Part shown: piece after piece, positions 7,442 to 14,933 of the stretch
Numbering within the stretch: position 1 is the first letter of the stretch
Layout of the letters: each line of letters begins with the position of its first letter
The notes under the pieces: model-generated
The model's database searches: none
What the model saw: only the letters and a program-made list of their open reading frames with translations
What the model was told of the DNA's origin: nothing
Source of the DNA: JAGVSR01 sp033765145
GTDB taxonomy: Bacteria; Pseudomonadota; Alphaproteobacteria; Rhizobiales; Hyphomicrobiaceae
Assembly (NCBI GenBank): GCA_033765145.1
Contig: JANRIH010000032.1
Location: 1-64,000 of the forward strand
Reading direction: 5' to 3'
Length of the DNA stretch: 64,000 nucleotides
Translations under genes and position numbers: made by a program

Positions 7442-8698
7442 ATGGGCTATATCGAGCGCAAGTCCGAGGTGCTGGACGCCCCGGAAATGACCGCCGAGCT
7501 GAAGAAGATGCAGGGCGACGTCAAGTCGGCTCTCGATCAGCTTCACAAGGCGGTCGACACCAAGAACACCGAGACCGTGAAGAAGGTCGAGGAGTTTCTG
7601 ACCAAGTACGAAGCCGAAGCGTCGAAGCACGCCAAGGCCTTGAAGATCATCGAGGACGCCAAGGCGGAGGCCGAGAAGAAGGCCGCCGACCTCGACGGCC
7701 GCGTCAAGGACCTCGAGCAGACCATCGCGACCAAGGGTGTCAAGAGCGATGCCGACGGCCGCGACGCGCCGGAGTACAAGGCGTTCGAGACCTACGTGAA
7801 GAAGGGCGTGCTGAACGACGCGCTCGAAGCCAAGACGCTGCGCACCGACAGCGACACGGCCGGCGGGTTCCTGATCCCGACGCCGATGGACACGGAACTG
7901 CGCAAGAACATCACCGAAATCTCGCCGGTACGCATGTTCTGCCGCGTGCGCACGATGTCCGGCAAGACGCTGGAGGTGCCGCGCCGCATCAAGGGTCTCG
8001 GCCGCGCTCCGTTCGAGGGCGAGCTTGAGAGCGGCGACGAGGGCATCTCGCAGTATGGCCAGGAAACCGTCACGGTCTATCGCCAGTCCTGGACCGTGCC
8101 GATCAGCATGGACATGCTGATGTCGTCCGCTTTCAACATGGAAGCGGAGATGATCCAGGACGTGTTTGAGGCGTTCGCCAACGGCGAGGGTTACAACTGT
8201 CTGTTCGGCACTGGCGTCAAGGGTCCGAAGGGCATCGTCGCCGACAGCCGCTGCGAAGTGGTCTCGACCGCGACGACCGGCGTTCTCGCGTTCGAGGACT
8301 TCGCTACGATCATCGGCAAAATGAAGCGCGGCCAGCAGATCGCGTTCTTCATGAACCGCACGACGCTGTCGGAGATCTGGAAGCTCAAAGGCACGGACGG
8401 GCATCCGATCTGGTCGCCCGTGCCGTCAGGCGGCACCTCGCCCGCGACGATCTTCGGCGTTCCCTACTCCGCCGACATGATCGACCTCGACAGCCACGTG
8501 CCGACGACGTCGAACACCAAGCCGATCATCTGCGGCGATCTCCGTCGCGGCTACGAAATCTTCGATCGCGCCGGCATCTCGCTCGTTCGCGACGATTACA
8601 CGAAGAAGAAGCAGTCGATCGTCGAGTTCACGTTCACCCGCTACCTCACGGGTCAGGTGATCCTGCCCGAGGCGATCAAGATCCTGAAGATCAAGTAA
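7442..8698 (+). CDS. Major capsid protein, HK97 family
   Basis: The 418-residue protein begins with about 100 charged, helical residues (the scaffolding delta domain, presumably removed by the upstream protease) and then the HK97 fold, with SDTAGGFLIPTPMDTELRKNI, QYGQETVTVYRQSWTVPIS and GVPYSADMIDL-like segments. The C-terminal EFTFTRYLTGQVILPEAIKILK strand is typical. It is followed by an unusually long 144-bp spacer containing a strong hairpin. Confidence 0.95.
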   Translation: MGYIERKSEVLDAPEMTAELKKMQGDVKSALDQLHKAVDTKNTETVKKVEEFLTKYEAEASKHAKALKIIEDAKAEAEKKAADLDGRVKDLEQTIATKGVKSDADGRDAPEYKAFETYVKKGVLNDALEAKTLRTDSDTAGGFLIPTPMDTELRKNITEISPVRMFCRVRTMSGKTLEVPRRIKGLGRAPFEGELESGDEGISQYGQETVTVYRQSWTVPISMDMLMSSAFNMEAEMIQDVFEAFANGEGYNCLFGTGVKGPKGIVADSRCEVVSTATTGVLAFEDFATIIGKMKRGQQIAFFMNRTTLSEIWKLKGTDGHPIWSPVPSGGTSPATIFGVPYSADMIDLDSHVPTTSNTKPIICGDLRRGYEIFDRAGISLVRDDYTKKKQSIVEFTFTRYLTGQVILPEAIKILKIK

Positions 8699-8715
8699 GA
8701 AACTTCTGCGCTCAC

Positions 8716-8739
8716 GATCCGGCGCTTCGGCGCCGGATC
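8716..8739 (+). terminator. UUCG-capped hairpin after the capsid gene
   Basis: A perfect 10-bp stem GATCCGGCGC/GCGCCGGATC is closed by a TTCG tetraloop, the very stable cUUCGg type. There is no T-tract, so it may be an attenuator or a 3' stabiliser of capsid mRNA rather than an intrinsic terminator. It starts 18 bases after the capsid stop. Confidence 0.6.
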
Positions 8740-8745
8740 TCCGCG

Positions 8746-8762
8746 GGGGCGCGCAGTCCTCG
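8746..8762 (+). repeat. 17-bp intergenic repeat, copy 1
   Basis: The sequence GGGGCGCGCAGTCCTCG occurs here, downstream of the capsid gene, and again without a mismatch at 16509-16525 downstream of the sheath gene. Both copies are flanked by hairpins. It is non-coding in both places. Confidence 0.7.
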
Positions 8763-8842
8763 CATCGCTTTCGCGACGCTGCGGTCCGCGCGGCTCGCTC
8801 TGCTCGCAGCCGCGTGGCGGCATTTAGACTGAGGAAAAAACT

Positions 8843-9313
8843 ATGGCTGACTACGACTCGAAGTCCACGACCAAGGTCGTGGCCGCCATCACACCGGCGG
8901 TTCTCGCAGCGGACAACACGCCCGCCGCCATCGATTGTCTCGATTTCAAATCGGCGCTCGTGTGCACGCACGTGGGCGTCGGCGGCATCACGTTCGATGC
9001 CACCAACAAGGTCGAGTTTAAGCTCACGCACTGCGACGAGAGCGCTGGCACCTATACCGCCGTGGAAGCCGCCGACGTCGTTATGCCCTACGGCGAGACG
9101 CTCGGATTGGGCGGCATCATCCGCTCGCTCATCGCGGCCAAGGCCGCCGCCGACACCGAGGTGCATGGCGTCGGCTACATCGGCAAAAAGCGCTATCTCA
9201 AGCTGCTTGCCGACTTTTCTGGCACGCACGGCACTGGCACGGCCATCGCGGCGAGCGTCGTTCTCGGCCACCCGATGCACGCGCCGATCCCGCAGAGCTC
9301 GTTCGAAGTCTAA
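8843..9313 (+). CDS. Probable head decoration-type structural protein
   Basis: The 156-residue protein directly follows the capsid gene and has a beta-rich pattern: CLDFKSALVCTHVGVGGITFDATNKVEFKLTHCDES. The segment describes tolerance-type terms (AGTYTAVEAADV) seen in small proteins encoded next to HK97 capsids. It lacks membrane segments. A decoration or head-stabilising role is inferred from position and likely high expression; I do not recognise the exact family. A ribosome site (gaggaaaaaact) precedes the start. Confidence 0.5.
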   Translation: MADYDSKSTTKVVAAITPAVLAADNTPAAIDCLDFKSALVCTHVGVGGITFDATNKVEFKLTHCDESAGTYTAVEAADVVMPYGETLGLGGIIRSLIAAKAAADTEVHGVGYIGKKRYLKLLADFSGTHGTGTAIAASVVLGHPMHAPIPQSSFEV

Positions 9314-9321
9314 GCATAACG

Positions 9322-9348
9322 GGGGTCGGGCCCTCCGGGTCTGACCCC
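9322..9348 (+). terminator. Hairpin in spacer after the decoration-like gene
   Basis: GGGGTC and GACCCC form a 6-bp stem, with an inner CCC/GGG pair around a short loop. It lies in the 89-bp spacer between 9313 and 9403 and lacks a T-tract. It joins a set of structured spacers that follow the main structural genes. Confidence 0.4.
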
Positions 9349-9402
9349 TGACGCCTTTCCGATCGACGAAGCGCGCCGCCGGGCGCCACGAAGGGGACGA
9401 TC

Positions 9403-9690
9403 ATGCACTTTGTGATTTCGAAGGAAAACGCCAGCTGGTGCGTCGACCGCGTCATCCGTGACATCGAGGAAAACGAAATCGTCGCGTTCTCGGACAAGGC
9501 CGACGCCGATCACTTCGTCTCGCAGGGCCGCGCCGAGGCGCTGTCAGAGGAGGACGTCGCCGCGATCCTGGCCGCCAGCGCTGATGACGAGGACACTGGC
9601 GCTGGCGTCGATGGCGAGACGTCCGATCCTGAGTTCGATCCCGTGCCGGCGCCCGCGCCCGCCGCAAAACGGACGCGGGCGAAGAAGTAG
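9403..9690 (+). CDS. Small acidic phage protein, unknown function
   Basis: This 95-residue protein starts MHFVISKENASWCVDRVIRDIEENEIVAFSDK, a compact alpha/beta-looking part, and ends in an acidic linker followed by a proline/alanine-rich tail and a basic end (AAKRTRAKK). It has a ribosome site (aagggga) and lies in the head gene block. The family is not recognised; position suggests a head or head-tail accessory. Confidence 0.6.
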   Translation: MHFVISKENASWCVDRVIRDIEENEIVAFSDKADADHFVSQGRAEALSEEDVAAILAASADDEDTGAGVDGETSDPEFDPVPAPAPAAKRTRAKK

Positions 9691-9717
9691 CCCTCCATCT
9701 GATCGAGGAGCCCCGCC

Positions 9718-11874
9718 ATGCCTGAGAAAAAGAAATCGTCCGACCTGAACGCTCGGAAGGCGGCGGAGGCGCGGGCGAAACAGGCCGAGGCTGAAGCCAA
9801 GGCCGCGGCGTCGCAGGCCGATGCCGAGCGCGCGAAGGCGGACGCCGAACGCATCCGCGCGGAGACCGAGGCGAAGCGCCTCGACGCGGAACAGCGCCGG
9901 CTCGAAACGCAAACGGCGGCGGACGCGAAGAAGCGCGCGGACGAGGCTGCCGCGCGATCTGAGCGCGAGACATTCGAGCTTCTGGTGCAGGGCGGCACTT
10001 ATGCGACGGGGCTTGCGGCGGGCGCGGGGGCCGCGCACATCGTCGACGGGATGATCATCCGTTCGATCGACGCCAAGAACGAGGCGTTGAAAGCGCTCGG
10101 CGGCGAAGCCGCGAAGCTCACGGAAAGGGCTGGCGGCGCTAGCAACAACGGCAAGCGGTCGACCGCTAAGCTGAAGGCGACGGTCGCCGTCGCTGACAAG
10201 ACCGGCGTCTCGCGGCCGGGCCGCGGCCGGGCCGGTTTGATCACCGGCGGCGGTCTGATCGCCATGGGGCTCGCGACGCGGGCGTATGGCGAGAGCAAGG
10301 ACAGCGAGACCGCGCAGGCGATCTACGGCGCGCTCGGCACGGCCGAGATCGTCGCTGGCGGCACGGTGCTCGCGCATGAGGCCGCGGCGTCTTACGCACC
10401 GAAGAAGATCGCCGACGTGAAGGCGATGGCTCAGATCGAGCAGGGCCGGGCGATCGCGCGCGGCGAGGACCTCGTGTCGATACGGAAACCGATGCCGGAA
10501 GCCGATGCCGTGGCGCCGGAACCGAAGGCGGCCGGCGCGCAGAAATCGAAAGCGCCGAAGGGCGCGAAGTCAGCGTCGCGCAAAATGATCGCTGGCATGT
10601 CTCAGAGGACTGACGGAGCCGGAGCGATGGCGAAGACTGCGAAGACGGCGAAAACTCCGAAGGGCGGCCCGCGCGGGTTCGCGAATGCCGCGAACCAGGC
10701 CGCTGCGCAGGACGCTCTGGCGGAGATCCGTGGGGTTGCGGACGATGCTGCGAACGCGGTCAAGTCAGCCAGCAGAACCGTCGCCAAGGGCGCGGCGAAG
10801 CTCTCCGTGCTGGCGCTGCCGGCCGTGGCTGGTTACATGGCGCTCGACGCCTACAATTCGTCGGCCGAAGCCGGCGACTCGACGCTCGATGCGTCGCTCG
10901 CGGGTGCCAAGGCCGGTGCGGACGTTGTCACAGGCGGCGCGCTGTCGGTCTACGACGAGCTGGCGGCGAAGGCGGGCGACGACACGGTGAACAAAGTGGC
11001 AGCCGCGATCACGGCCACGGCGGTCGGCGCGGCTAACACGGTCGGCTTCGGCGCGCCATCGCTGATCGGTCTCGGCGCCGAAGGCGAGACGATGAAATAT
11101 GACGCCAAGGCCGCGGCCGACAAGGCCAACGCCGCCGCAGCAGAGAAGACGCTCGCGGCCGGCGGCAAGCCGACGAAAGCGCAGATGGCCGCGCTCGACA
11201 AGGTGCGCGGTGCGGCCGGCGATGCGGTCGACACGGCGTTGACGGCCGGTCTCGGCGCGGCGGTGGCGATCGCCGGGCTCGGCACGCTCAAAAGCGCGGC
11301 CGACAAATCGTTCATCACGCCGAAGACGCTCGCTTCCCGCGCGGCCAATCTCGGCCGCACGGCGGGCGGTCTCGGCATGCTCGCGGTCGGCGGCGTGATG
11401 ATCGCTGACGCTGCCACCGGCGGTGCGAAGGCGGATGATGGCTCCTCTGTGGACGATCCACAAACGCCGCTCGTAGTCGGCGGCGCTGCCGGTGTTGCGG
11501 CCGGCACAATGGCCATGCACAAAGCGACGACTGGAATGAGGTCACGACCGGCATTGTTTATCGGCGGGACTGCCGCGCTCGTGGCCGGTGCGACAGCGCT
11601 TGCAACAGGATTGGCGGGCGGCGCGAAGGCGGAGGAAGGGGCGGGCGCGGGCGATGCGGCCGTGAGTCCCGCAAAAGGAACGCCGCGCAAGCTCTCCGCC
11701 ACGCAGACCGCGCAGTTGAAAGCCGAGACCACGCGCATCGCCTCGCGTGCAACGGCCAAGGCGGCGGCGGAAAAAGCCCAGTCCGACGGCATGACCGATC
11801 CCTATTCGCGCCGCGGGCCCGGCGGAAACATCGTCGAGGTGCGCGGCTATCGCACCGTGATCCCGACCCGCTGA
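9718..11874 (+). CDS. Large Ala/Gly-rich protein with multiple hydrophobic segments, unknown
   Basis: The 718-residue product begins with about 80 residues of continuous A/E/K/R heptad-like sequence (a long coiled coil), then carries at least six Gly/Ala-rich hydrophobic segments, around residues 95-112, 173-190, 365-382, 520-540, 560-582 and 628-655, separated by basic and acidic linkers. Segments such as AGLITGGGLIAMGLATRAYG and LGMLAVGGVMIADAATGG look like glycine-zipper membrane helices. There is no signal peptide and no enzyme motif. It sits between head and connector genes, where 718 residues of this kind are not usual. An internal virion protein that enters or crosses the host membrane during DNA delivery is my best inference. 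A ribosome site (gagg) precedes ATG 9718. Confidence 0.75.
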   Translation: MPEKKKSSDLNARKAAEARAKQAEAEAKAAASQADAERAKADAERIRAETEAKRLDAEQRRLETQTAADAKKRADEAAARSERETFELLVQGGTYATGLAAGAGAAHIVDGMIIRSIDAKNEALKALGGEAAKLTERAGGASNNGKRSTAKLKATVAVADKTGVSRPGRGRAGLITGGGLIAMGLATRAYGESKDSETAQAIYGALGTAEIVAGGTVLAHEAAASYAPKKIADVKAMAQIEQGRAIARGEDLVSIRKPMPEADAVAPEPKAAGAQKSKAPKGAKSASRKMIAGMSQRTDGAGAMAKTAKTAKTPKGGPRGFANAANQAAAQDALAEIRGVADDAANAVKSASRTVAKGAAKLSVLALPAVAGYMALDAYNSSAEAGDSTLDASLAGAKAGADVVTGGALSVYDELAAKAGDDTVNKVAAAITATAVGAANTVGFGAPSLIGLGAEGETMKYDAKAAADKANAAAAEKTLAAGGKPTKAQMAALDKVRGAAGDAVDTALTAGLGAAVAIAGLGTLKSAADKSFITPKTLASRAANLGRTAGGLGMLAVGGVMIADAATGGAKADDGSSVDDPQTPLVVGGAAGVAAGTMAMHKATTGMRSRPALFIGGTAALVAGATALATGLAGGAKAEEGAGAGDAAVSPAKGTPRKLSATQTAQLKAETTRIASRATAKAAAEKAQSDGMTDPYSRRGPGGNIVEVRGYRTVIPTR

Positions 11875-11878
11875 TCCG

Positions 11879-12532
11879 ATGCTGCTGGCCCCGCGCGCGC
11901 TCTATCCGGTCCACACGTTCGCGGGCGAGGGAGCGTGGCTGCCGGTTTCGGTGGCGGAGCTTAAAACGCACATCGGCCTCCCGCCCGAGGACACCTCGCG
12001 CGATGTGGAATTGACCGCGTTCATCGTCGCCGCCATGCGCGCCGTCGAAGCGTTTGCCTCGATCCGTGTCCGCCGCGTGACGGTCACGGCCGCCATGAAC
12101 CTCACGCACGAGCGGTTCGCGCTCTGCATCCGGCCGTTTGCGTCGATGACGCGAATCGACATCGTGGCTGACGGGACGGGCGAGATCACGACGGTCCCGA
12201 CGGCGACGTATCACGTCCAGCCGACCGGGCAGCATGCTGCGCGCGTTGTCCTCGGTGCGGACGCCGAATGGCCCGACATCGCGGTCCGTGACGACGCCGT
12301 GCGCGCCGTCTACGAGGCCGGGTGGGCGGATGTGGCCTCCGTGCCGGCTGACGTCAAGCTCGCGATCCTGATGACGGCCGCGAAACTCGACGCCAATCGC
12401 GGCGACTGCGGCTGCGACGACGGCGGCGGCGGAACCGTCTACGCCATGAAGAACTCACGCCCGAGCGCGCTCCCCGAGACGGCGGCGATGCTGTTGCAGC
12501 CCTATCTCTACATGGGCCTCGTCATCGCGTGA
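11879..12532 (+). CDS. Head-tail connector protein (gp6-like)
   Basis: The 217-residue protein has the connector pattern: WLPVSVAELKTHIGLP near the N-terminus, DVELTAFIVAAMRAVEAFASIRVRRVTV, a central beta region, and DDAVRAVYEAGWADVASVPADVKLAILMTAA near residue 145-175. This is the Phage_gp6/connector adaptor family, which docks under the portal. An insertion containing CGCDDGGGG near residue 180 is unusual. Its stop overlaps the GTG start of the next gene. Confidence 0.8.
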   Translation: MLLAPRALYPVHTFAGEGAWLPVSVAELKTHIGLPPEDTSRDVELTAFIVAAMRAVEAFASIRVRRVTVTAAMNLTHERFALCIRPFASMTRIDIVADGTGEITTVPTATYHVQPTGQHAARVVLGADAEWPDIAVRDDAVRAVYEAGWADVASVPADVKLAILMTAAKLDANRGDCGCDDGGGGTVYAMKNSRPSALPETAAMLLQPYLYMGLVIA

Positions 12533-12903
12533 GCTGCAAGCCGAAAATCTGCGCGGGCGATCTCCGCCACACCATCTCGATCCAGCGCCGCGCGCTCGCG
12601 AACGCCGCTCCGGGATCGGCGGAGCCCGTGCACACCTATCAGACCGTGCTGTCCCCGCGCGCGGCGATCAAGACCCGGACCGGCGTTTCGGAGTGGTCGC
12701 GCGTCGAGATCGCCGGCGAACGCGCGACGTACGAGATGACGATCCGCTGGACGCCGGTGGCGTTCGACGTGCGCGACCGGGTCCGTGACGCGGCCGGCAA
12801 TCTCTATCGCATCCTCGCGGTCGAGAACGTCGATGAGCGCGACGACTGGCTGAAGCTCCATTGCGCCCGCATGGGCGACGAGGACCAGCCCGCCGCGCGG
12901 TGA
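12529..12903 (+). CDS. Head closure / head-tail adaptor protein
   Basis: This 124-residue protein starts at GTG 12529, overlapping the previous TGA. It contains the family pattern AGDLRHTISIQRRALAN, then IKTRTGVSEW, ATYEMTIRWTPVAFDVRDRVRDAAGNLYRILAVENVDERDDWLKLHCA, that is, the SPP1 gp16-like beta-barrel (Phage_H_T_join). It closes the connector after packaging. Confidence 0.85.
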   Translation: MSCKPKICAGDLRHTISIQRRALANAAPGSAEPVHTYQTVLSPRAAIKTRTGVSEWSRVEIAGERATYEMTIRWTPVAFDVRDRVRDAAGNLYRILAVENVDERDDWLKLHCARMGDEDQPAAR

Positions 12904-12938
12904 TCTAGTACAGTCCGGCCGCTGGCACACTAGCTCGC

Positions 12939-13397
12939 GTGGCATTGCCGGAGGCGATCCGAGCGAGAATCAACATGGCCGGCGGTTTCAGCGTTGAGGG
13001 CGAGGGCCGCGTGCTCGGCCAGCTCGATGCGGCGGCCGAGAACTTCCGCGTCGGCCTCATGCAGGCCTCGCACATGGCCGGCCAAGTGCTCGTCCGCACC
13101 GTCCAGGGCGGCATGCAGGGCGCGGGCGGCGGTCGCGTTTACGGGAGCCACCAGGCGTCCGCGCCTGGCGGCTATTCCGCGATCCGCACCGGTCAACTCT
13201 ACGGCTCGGCCGATTACGAGGTCTCGGGCGCCAACATGCTGCGGTTCGGCGTCGGCGCGACCCATGGCATCTATCAGGAATTGGGCACTTCGAAGATGGC
13301 GGCGCGGCCCAATCTCGGCAACGCCGTTCGCGACGCCGGATCGACGGTCGAAAACCTGCTCGGACAGGTGACGTTCCGGCGGATCGTGGGGGGGTGA
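12939..13397 (+). CDS. HK97 gp10-like tail/neck protein
   Basis: The frame encodes up to 152 residues. The core is VEGEGRVLGQLDAAAENFRVGLMQASHMAGQVLV and the C-terminal GATHGIYQELGTSKMAARPNLGNAV, where YQ-E-GTSKM-ARP is the hallmark of HK97-gp10-like proteins. Neither GTG 12939 nor ATG 12975 has a strong ribosome site; ATG 12975 (MAGGFSV) gives a length closer to the family. It lies between head closure and tail terminator genes as expected. Confidence 0.8.
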   Translation: MALPEAIRARINMAGGFSVEGEGRVLGQLDAAAENFRVGLMQASHMAGQVLVRTVQGGMQGAGGGRVYGSHQASAPGGYSAIRTGQLYGSADYEVSGANMLRFGVGATHGIYQELGTSKMAARPNLGNAVRDAGSTVENLLGQVTFRRIVGG

Positions 13398-13414
13398 TTT
13401 TTTCTGCCGCGCTT

Positions 13415-13449
13415 CGGTTGCCCACCGCTCCCTGCGGTCGCGGCAACCG
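13415..13449 (+). terminator. Two-tier hairpin in spacer after the gp10-like gene
   Basis: CGGTTGCC (13415-13422) pairs with GGCAACCG (13442-13449), and inside it ACCGC (13424-13428) pairs with GCGGT (13434-13438), giving a 13-bp interrupted stem. A T6 run at 13399-13404 lies before, not after it, so it is not a classic intrinsic terminator. The spacer is 109 bp long, while most phage genes here overlap or nearly touch. Confidence 0.5.
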
Positions 13450-13506
13450 CGCGGTGCGCCGCTGGCGCGGCGGGAATCGGGGGCCTCAATACAGATTACA
13501 CCTATC

Positions 13507-14694
13507 GTGCTGCACGCCGCCATGCGGCTGCCGGCACTGACATCGCTGTTCTCGGATGCTCTCGCCACGACCTCGATGGCGCTGACGCCCGGCGGCGACG
13601 TCGTGCTCTCGCTCGCCGCCCCGATCGGTCTCGCCAACGGCACGTCGGTCGCGATCGCCATCGCCGACGGGCCGATCGCCCCCAACGCGGTCACGGCCGC
13701 GACGGTCCTCGCGAACGGCGATATTCGCCTGACGCTCGCCTTCGACCACGATCTCTCGATGGCACCCGACGGCGCGGATTATCCGGCGTTCGACACATTC
13801 GTCTCGCTCACCGGATTCGCGTCCGCGCTCGTCAATGGCTCACGCCAGCTGCGTGACGTGCCTGCCCGCAACCAACTCGTCATCGTCCCCGGCGGACCCG
13901 TCGCGAGCGTCACGCTCTCGGGGTCCGAGAAATTGCTCGAGCGTCTGCCGCCCGGTGTTCCGGGATGGCACGCCGCCACCGTGACCGGGGCTTCCAGTCT
14001 CGCGTTCCCCGCGCCTCCGGGCGTGACGCGCGCCATGACCGTCGCGTCCCCAGCCGTCGTGCGCAACATCCGCGCCTGGGGATCGATCGACTGGAAGTGG
14101 GCGCAACGCAAATTCACCGCCGACGACGGCAAGATGACGGTCGGCGCCTGCCATCTGTTCGTGACGCCGGTCGGGGAAGTGCGCACGTCGCGATCGAAAT
14201 CCTCGAAGACCGACGCACTCGCCGAAGTGCATGCGGGGGTCGATCTCCGCCAAGTCCTGATCGACGGTTTCAACGTCTACGTGTTCGTGCCGGCGACGTC
14301 CTATTCGGGCCAAGTCGGCGCGTCCGATCTCTGCCACGGGCCACTTTTCACGGCCGTGATGCGCACGTTCAACGGCCTCAATCTCCGCCGCCCCGAATTG
14401 GCGGCCGGAGATTCTTACGTCTCGCTTTTGGCCTCGCACGGCGCCGTAGCCTTCGACGGCGCGGTCTATGTGCACGGCTACGAATTCCAGTCGCTCGCCG
14501 CCTACACGCAGTCCGACGCCGTGGCGCCCTGGGAAGCGGCCGACACGACCGGCGTCGTCGCCGGGTCTCCGATCACCGACCTCGTACCCGTCGGCACCGG
14601 CGTCTGGCGCGACATCGACTTCACCGGGATCCTGCACGACGGGTTCCCGCAGCCGCTCTCCGGCTCGTTCTATCTGGAGCACCCGCCGACATGA
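13507..14694 (+). CDS. Putative tail terminator with extra N-terminal beta domain
   Basis: The 395-residue protein starts at GTG 13507 (ATG 13522 is an alternative). Residues 1-180 look like one or two beta-sandwich repeats (DVVLSLAAPIGLANGTSVAI, DIRLTLAFDHDLSMAPDG). From about residue 185 the pattern ...VRNIRAWG, DGFNVYVFVPATSY, HGPLFTAVMRTFNGLNLR and YVHGYEFQSLAAYTQ resembles tail terminator or completion proteins. The position, where Mu encodes its terminator (gp37), supports this. The extra N-terminal half is unexplained. Its stop overlaps the next start (ATGA). Confidence 0.5.
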   Translation: MLHAAMRLPALTSLFSDALATTSMALTPGGDVVLSLAAPIGLANGTSVAIAIADGPIAPNAVTAATVLANGDIRLTLAFDHDLSMAPDGADYPAFDTFVSLTGFASALVNGSRQLRDVPARNQLVIVPGGPVASVTLSGSEKLLERLPPGVPGWHAATVTGASSLAFPAPPGVTRAMTVASPAVVRNIRAWGSIDWKWAQRKFTADDGKMTVGACHLFVTPVGEVRTSRSKSSKTDALAEVHAGVDLRQVLIDGFNVYVFVPATSYSGQVGASDLCHGPLFTAVMRTFNGLNLRRPELAAGDSYVSLLASHGAVAFDGAVYVHGYEFQSLAAYTQSDAVAPWEAADTTGVVAGSPITDLVPVGTGVWRDIDFTGILHDGFPQPLSGSFYLEHPPT

Positions 14695-14930
14695 CAACGA
14701 TCACGATCGAGATCACCGGCCCCGTCGCCATCGGCGGCATCCGGCCTGGCAAGCGCGCCGAAATCGCGGCGTTCGCGGACGGCACGCCCGTGGATGTCTT
14801 CTGGCGCAAGCGCTTCGCCGATGAGGCGCTGCACGGCTGCGGCGCGGTCCGCATCGTTTCCGATCCGGCGCCGCGTACGGCCGAAGATGCCCCCGTCTCC
14901 CCCTCTCCCGCCCCGAAGAAAGGCCGCTAA
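14691..14930 (+). CDS. Mu gp38-like small protein (DUF2635-like)
   Basis: The 79-residue protein begins MTTITIEITGPVAIGGIRPGKRAEIAAF and contains DVFWRKRFADEALHGCGAV, matching the FWRRRLADGDV signature of the small protein encoded just before the sheath gene in Mu-like phages. It ends in a proline/alanine tail. ATG 14691 overlaps the preceding TGA; the sheath gene follows 3 bp later. The function in tail assembly is not established. Confidence 0.7.
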   Translation: MTTITIEITGPVAIGGIRPGKRAEIAAFADGTPVDVFWRKRFADEALHGCGAVRIVSDPAPRTAEDAPVSPSPAPKKGR

Positions 14931-14933
14931 GCC

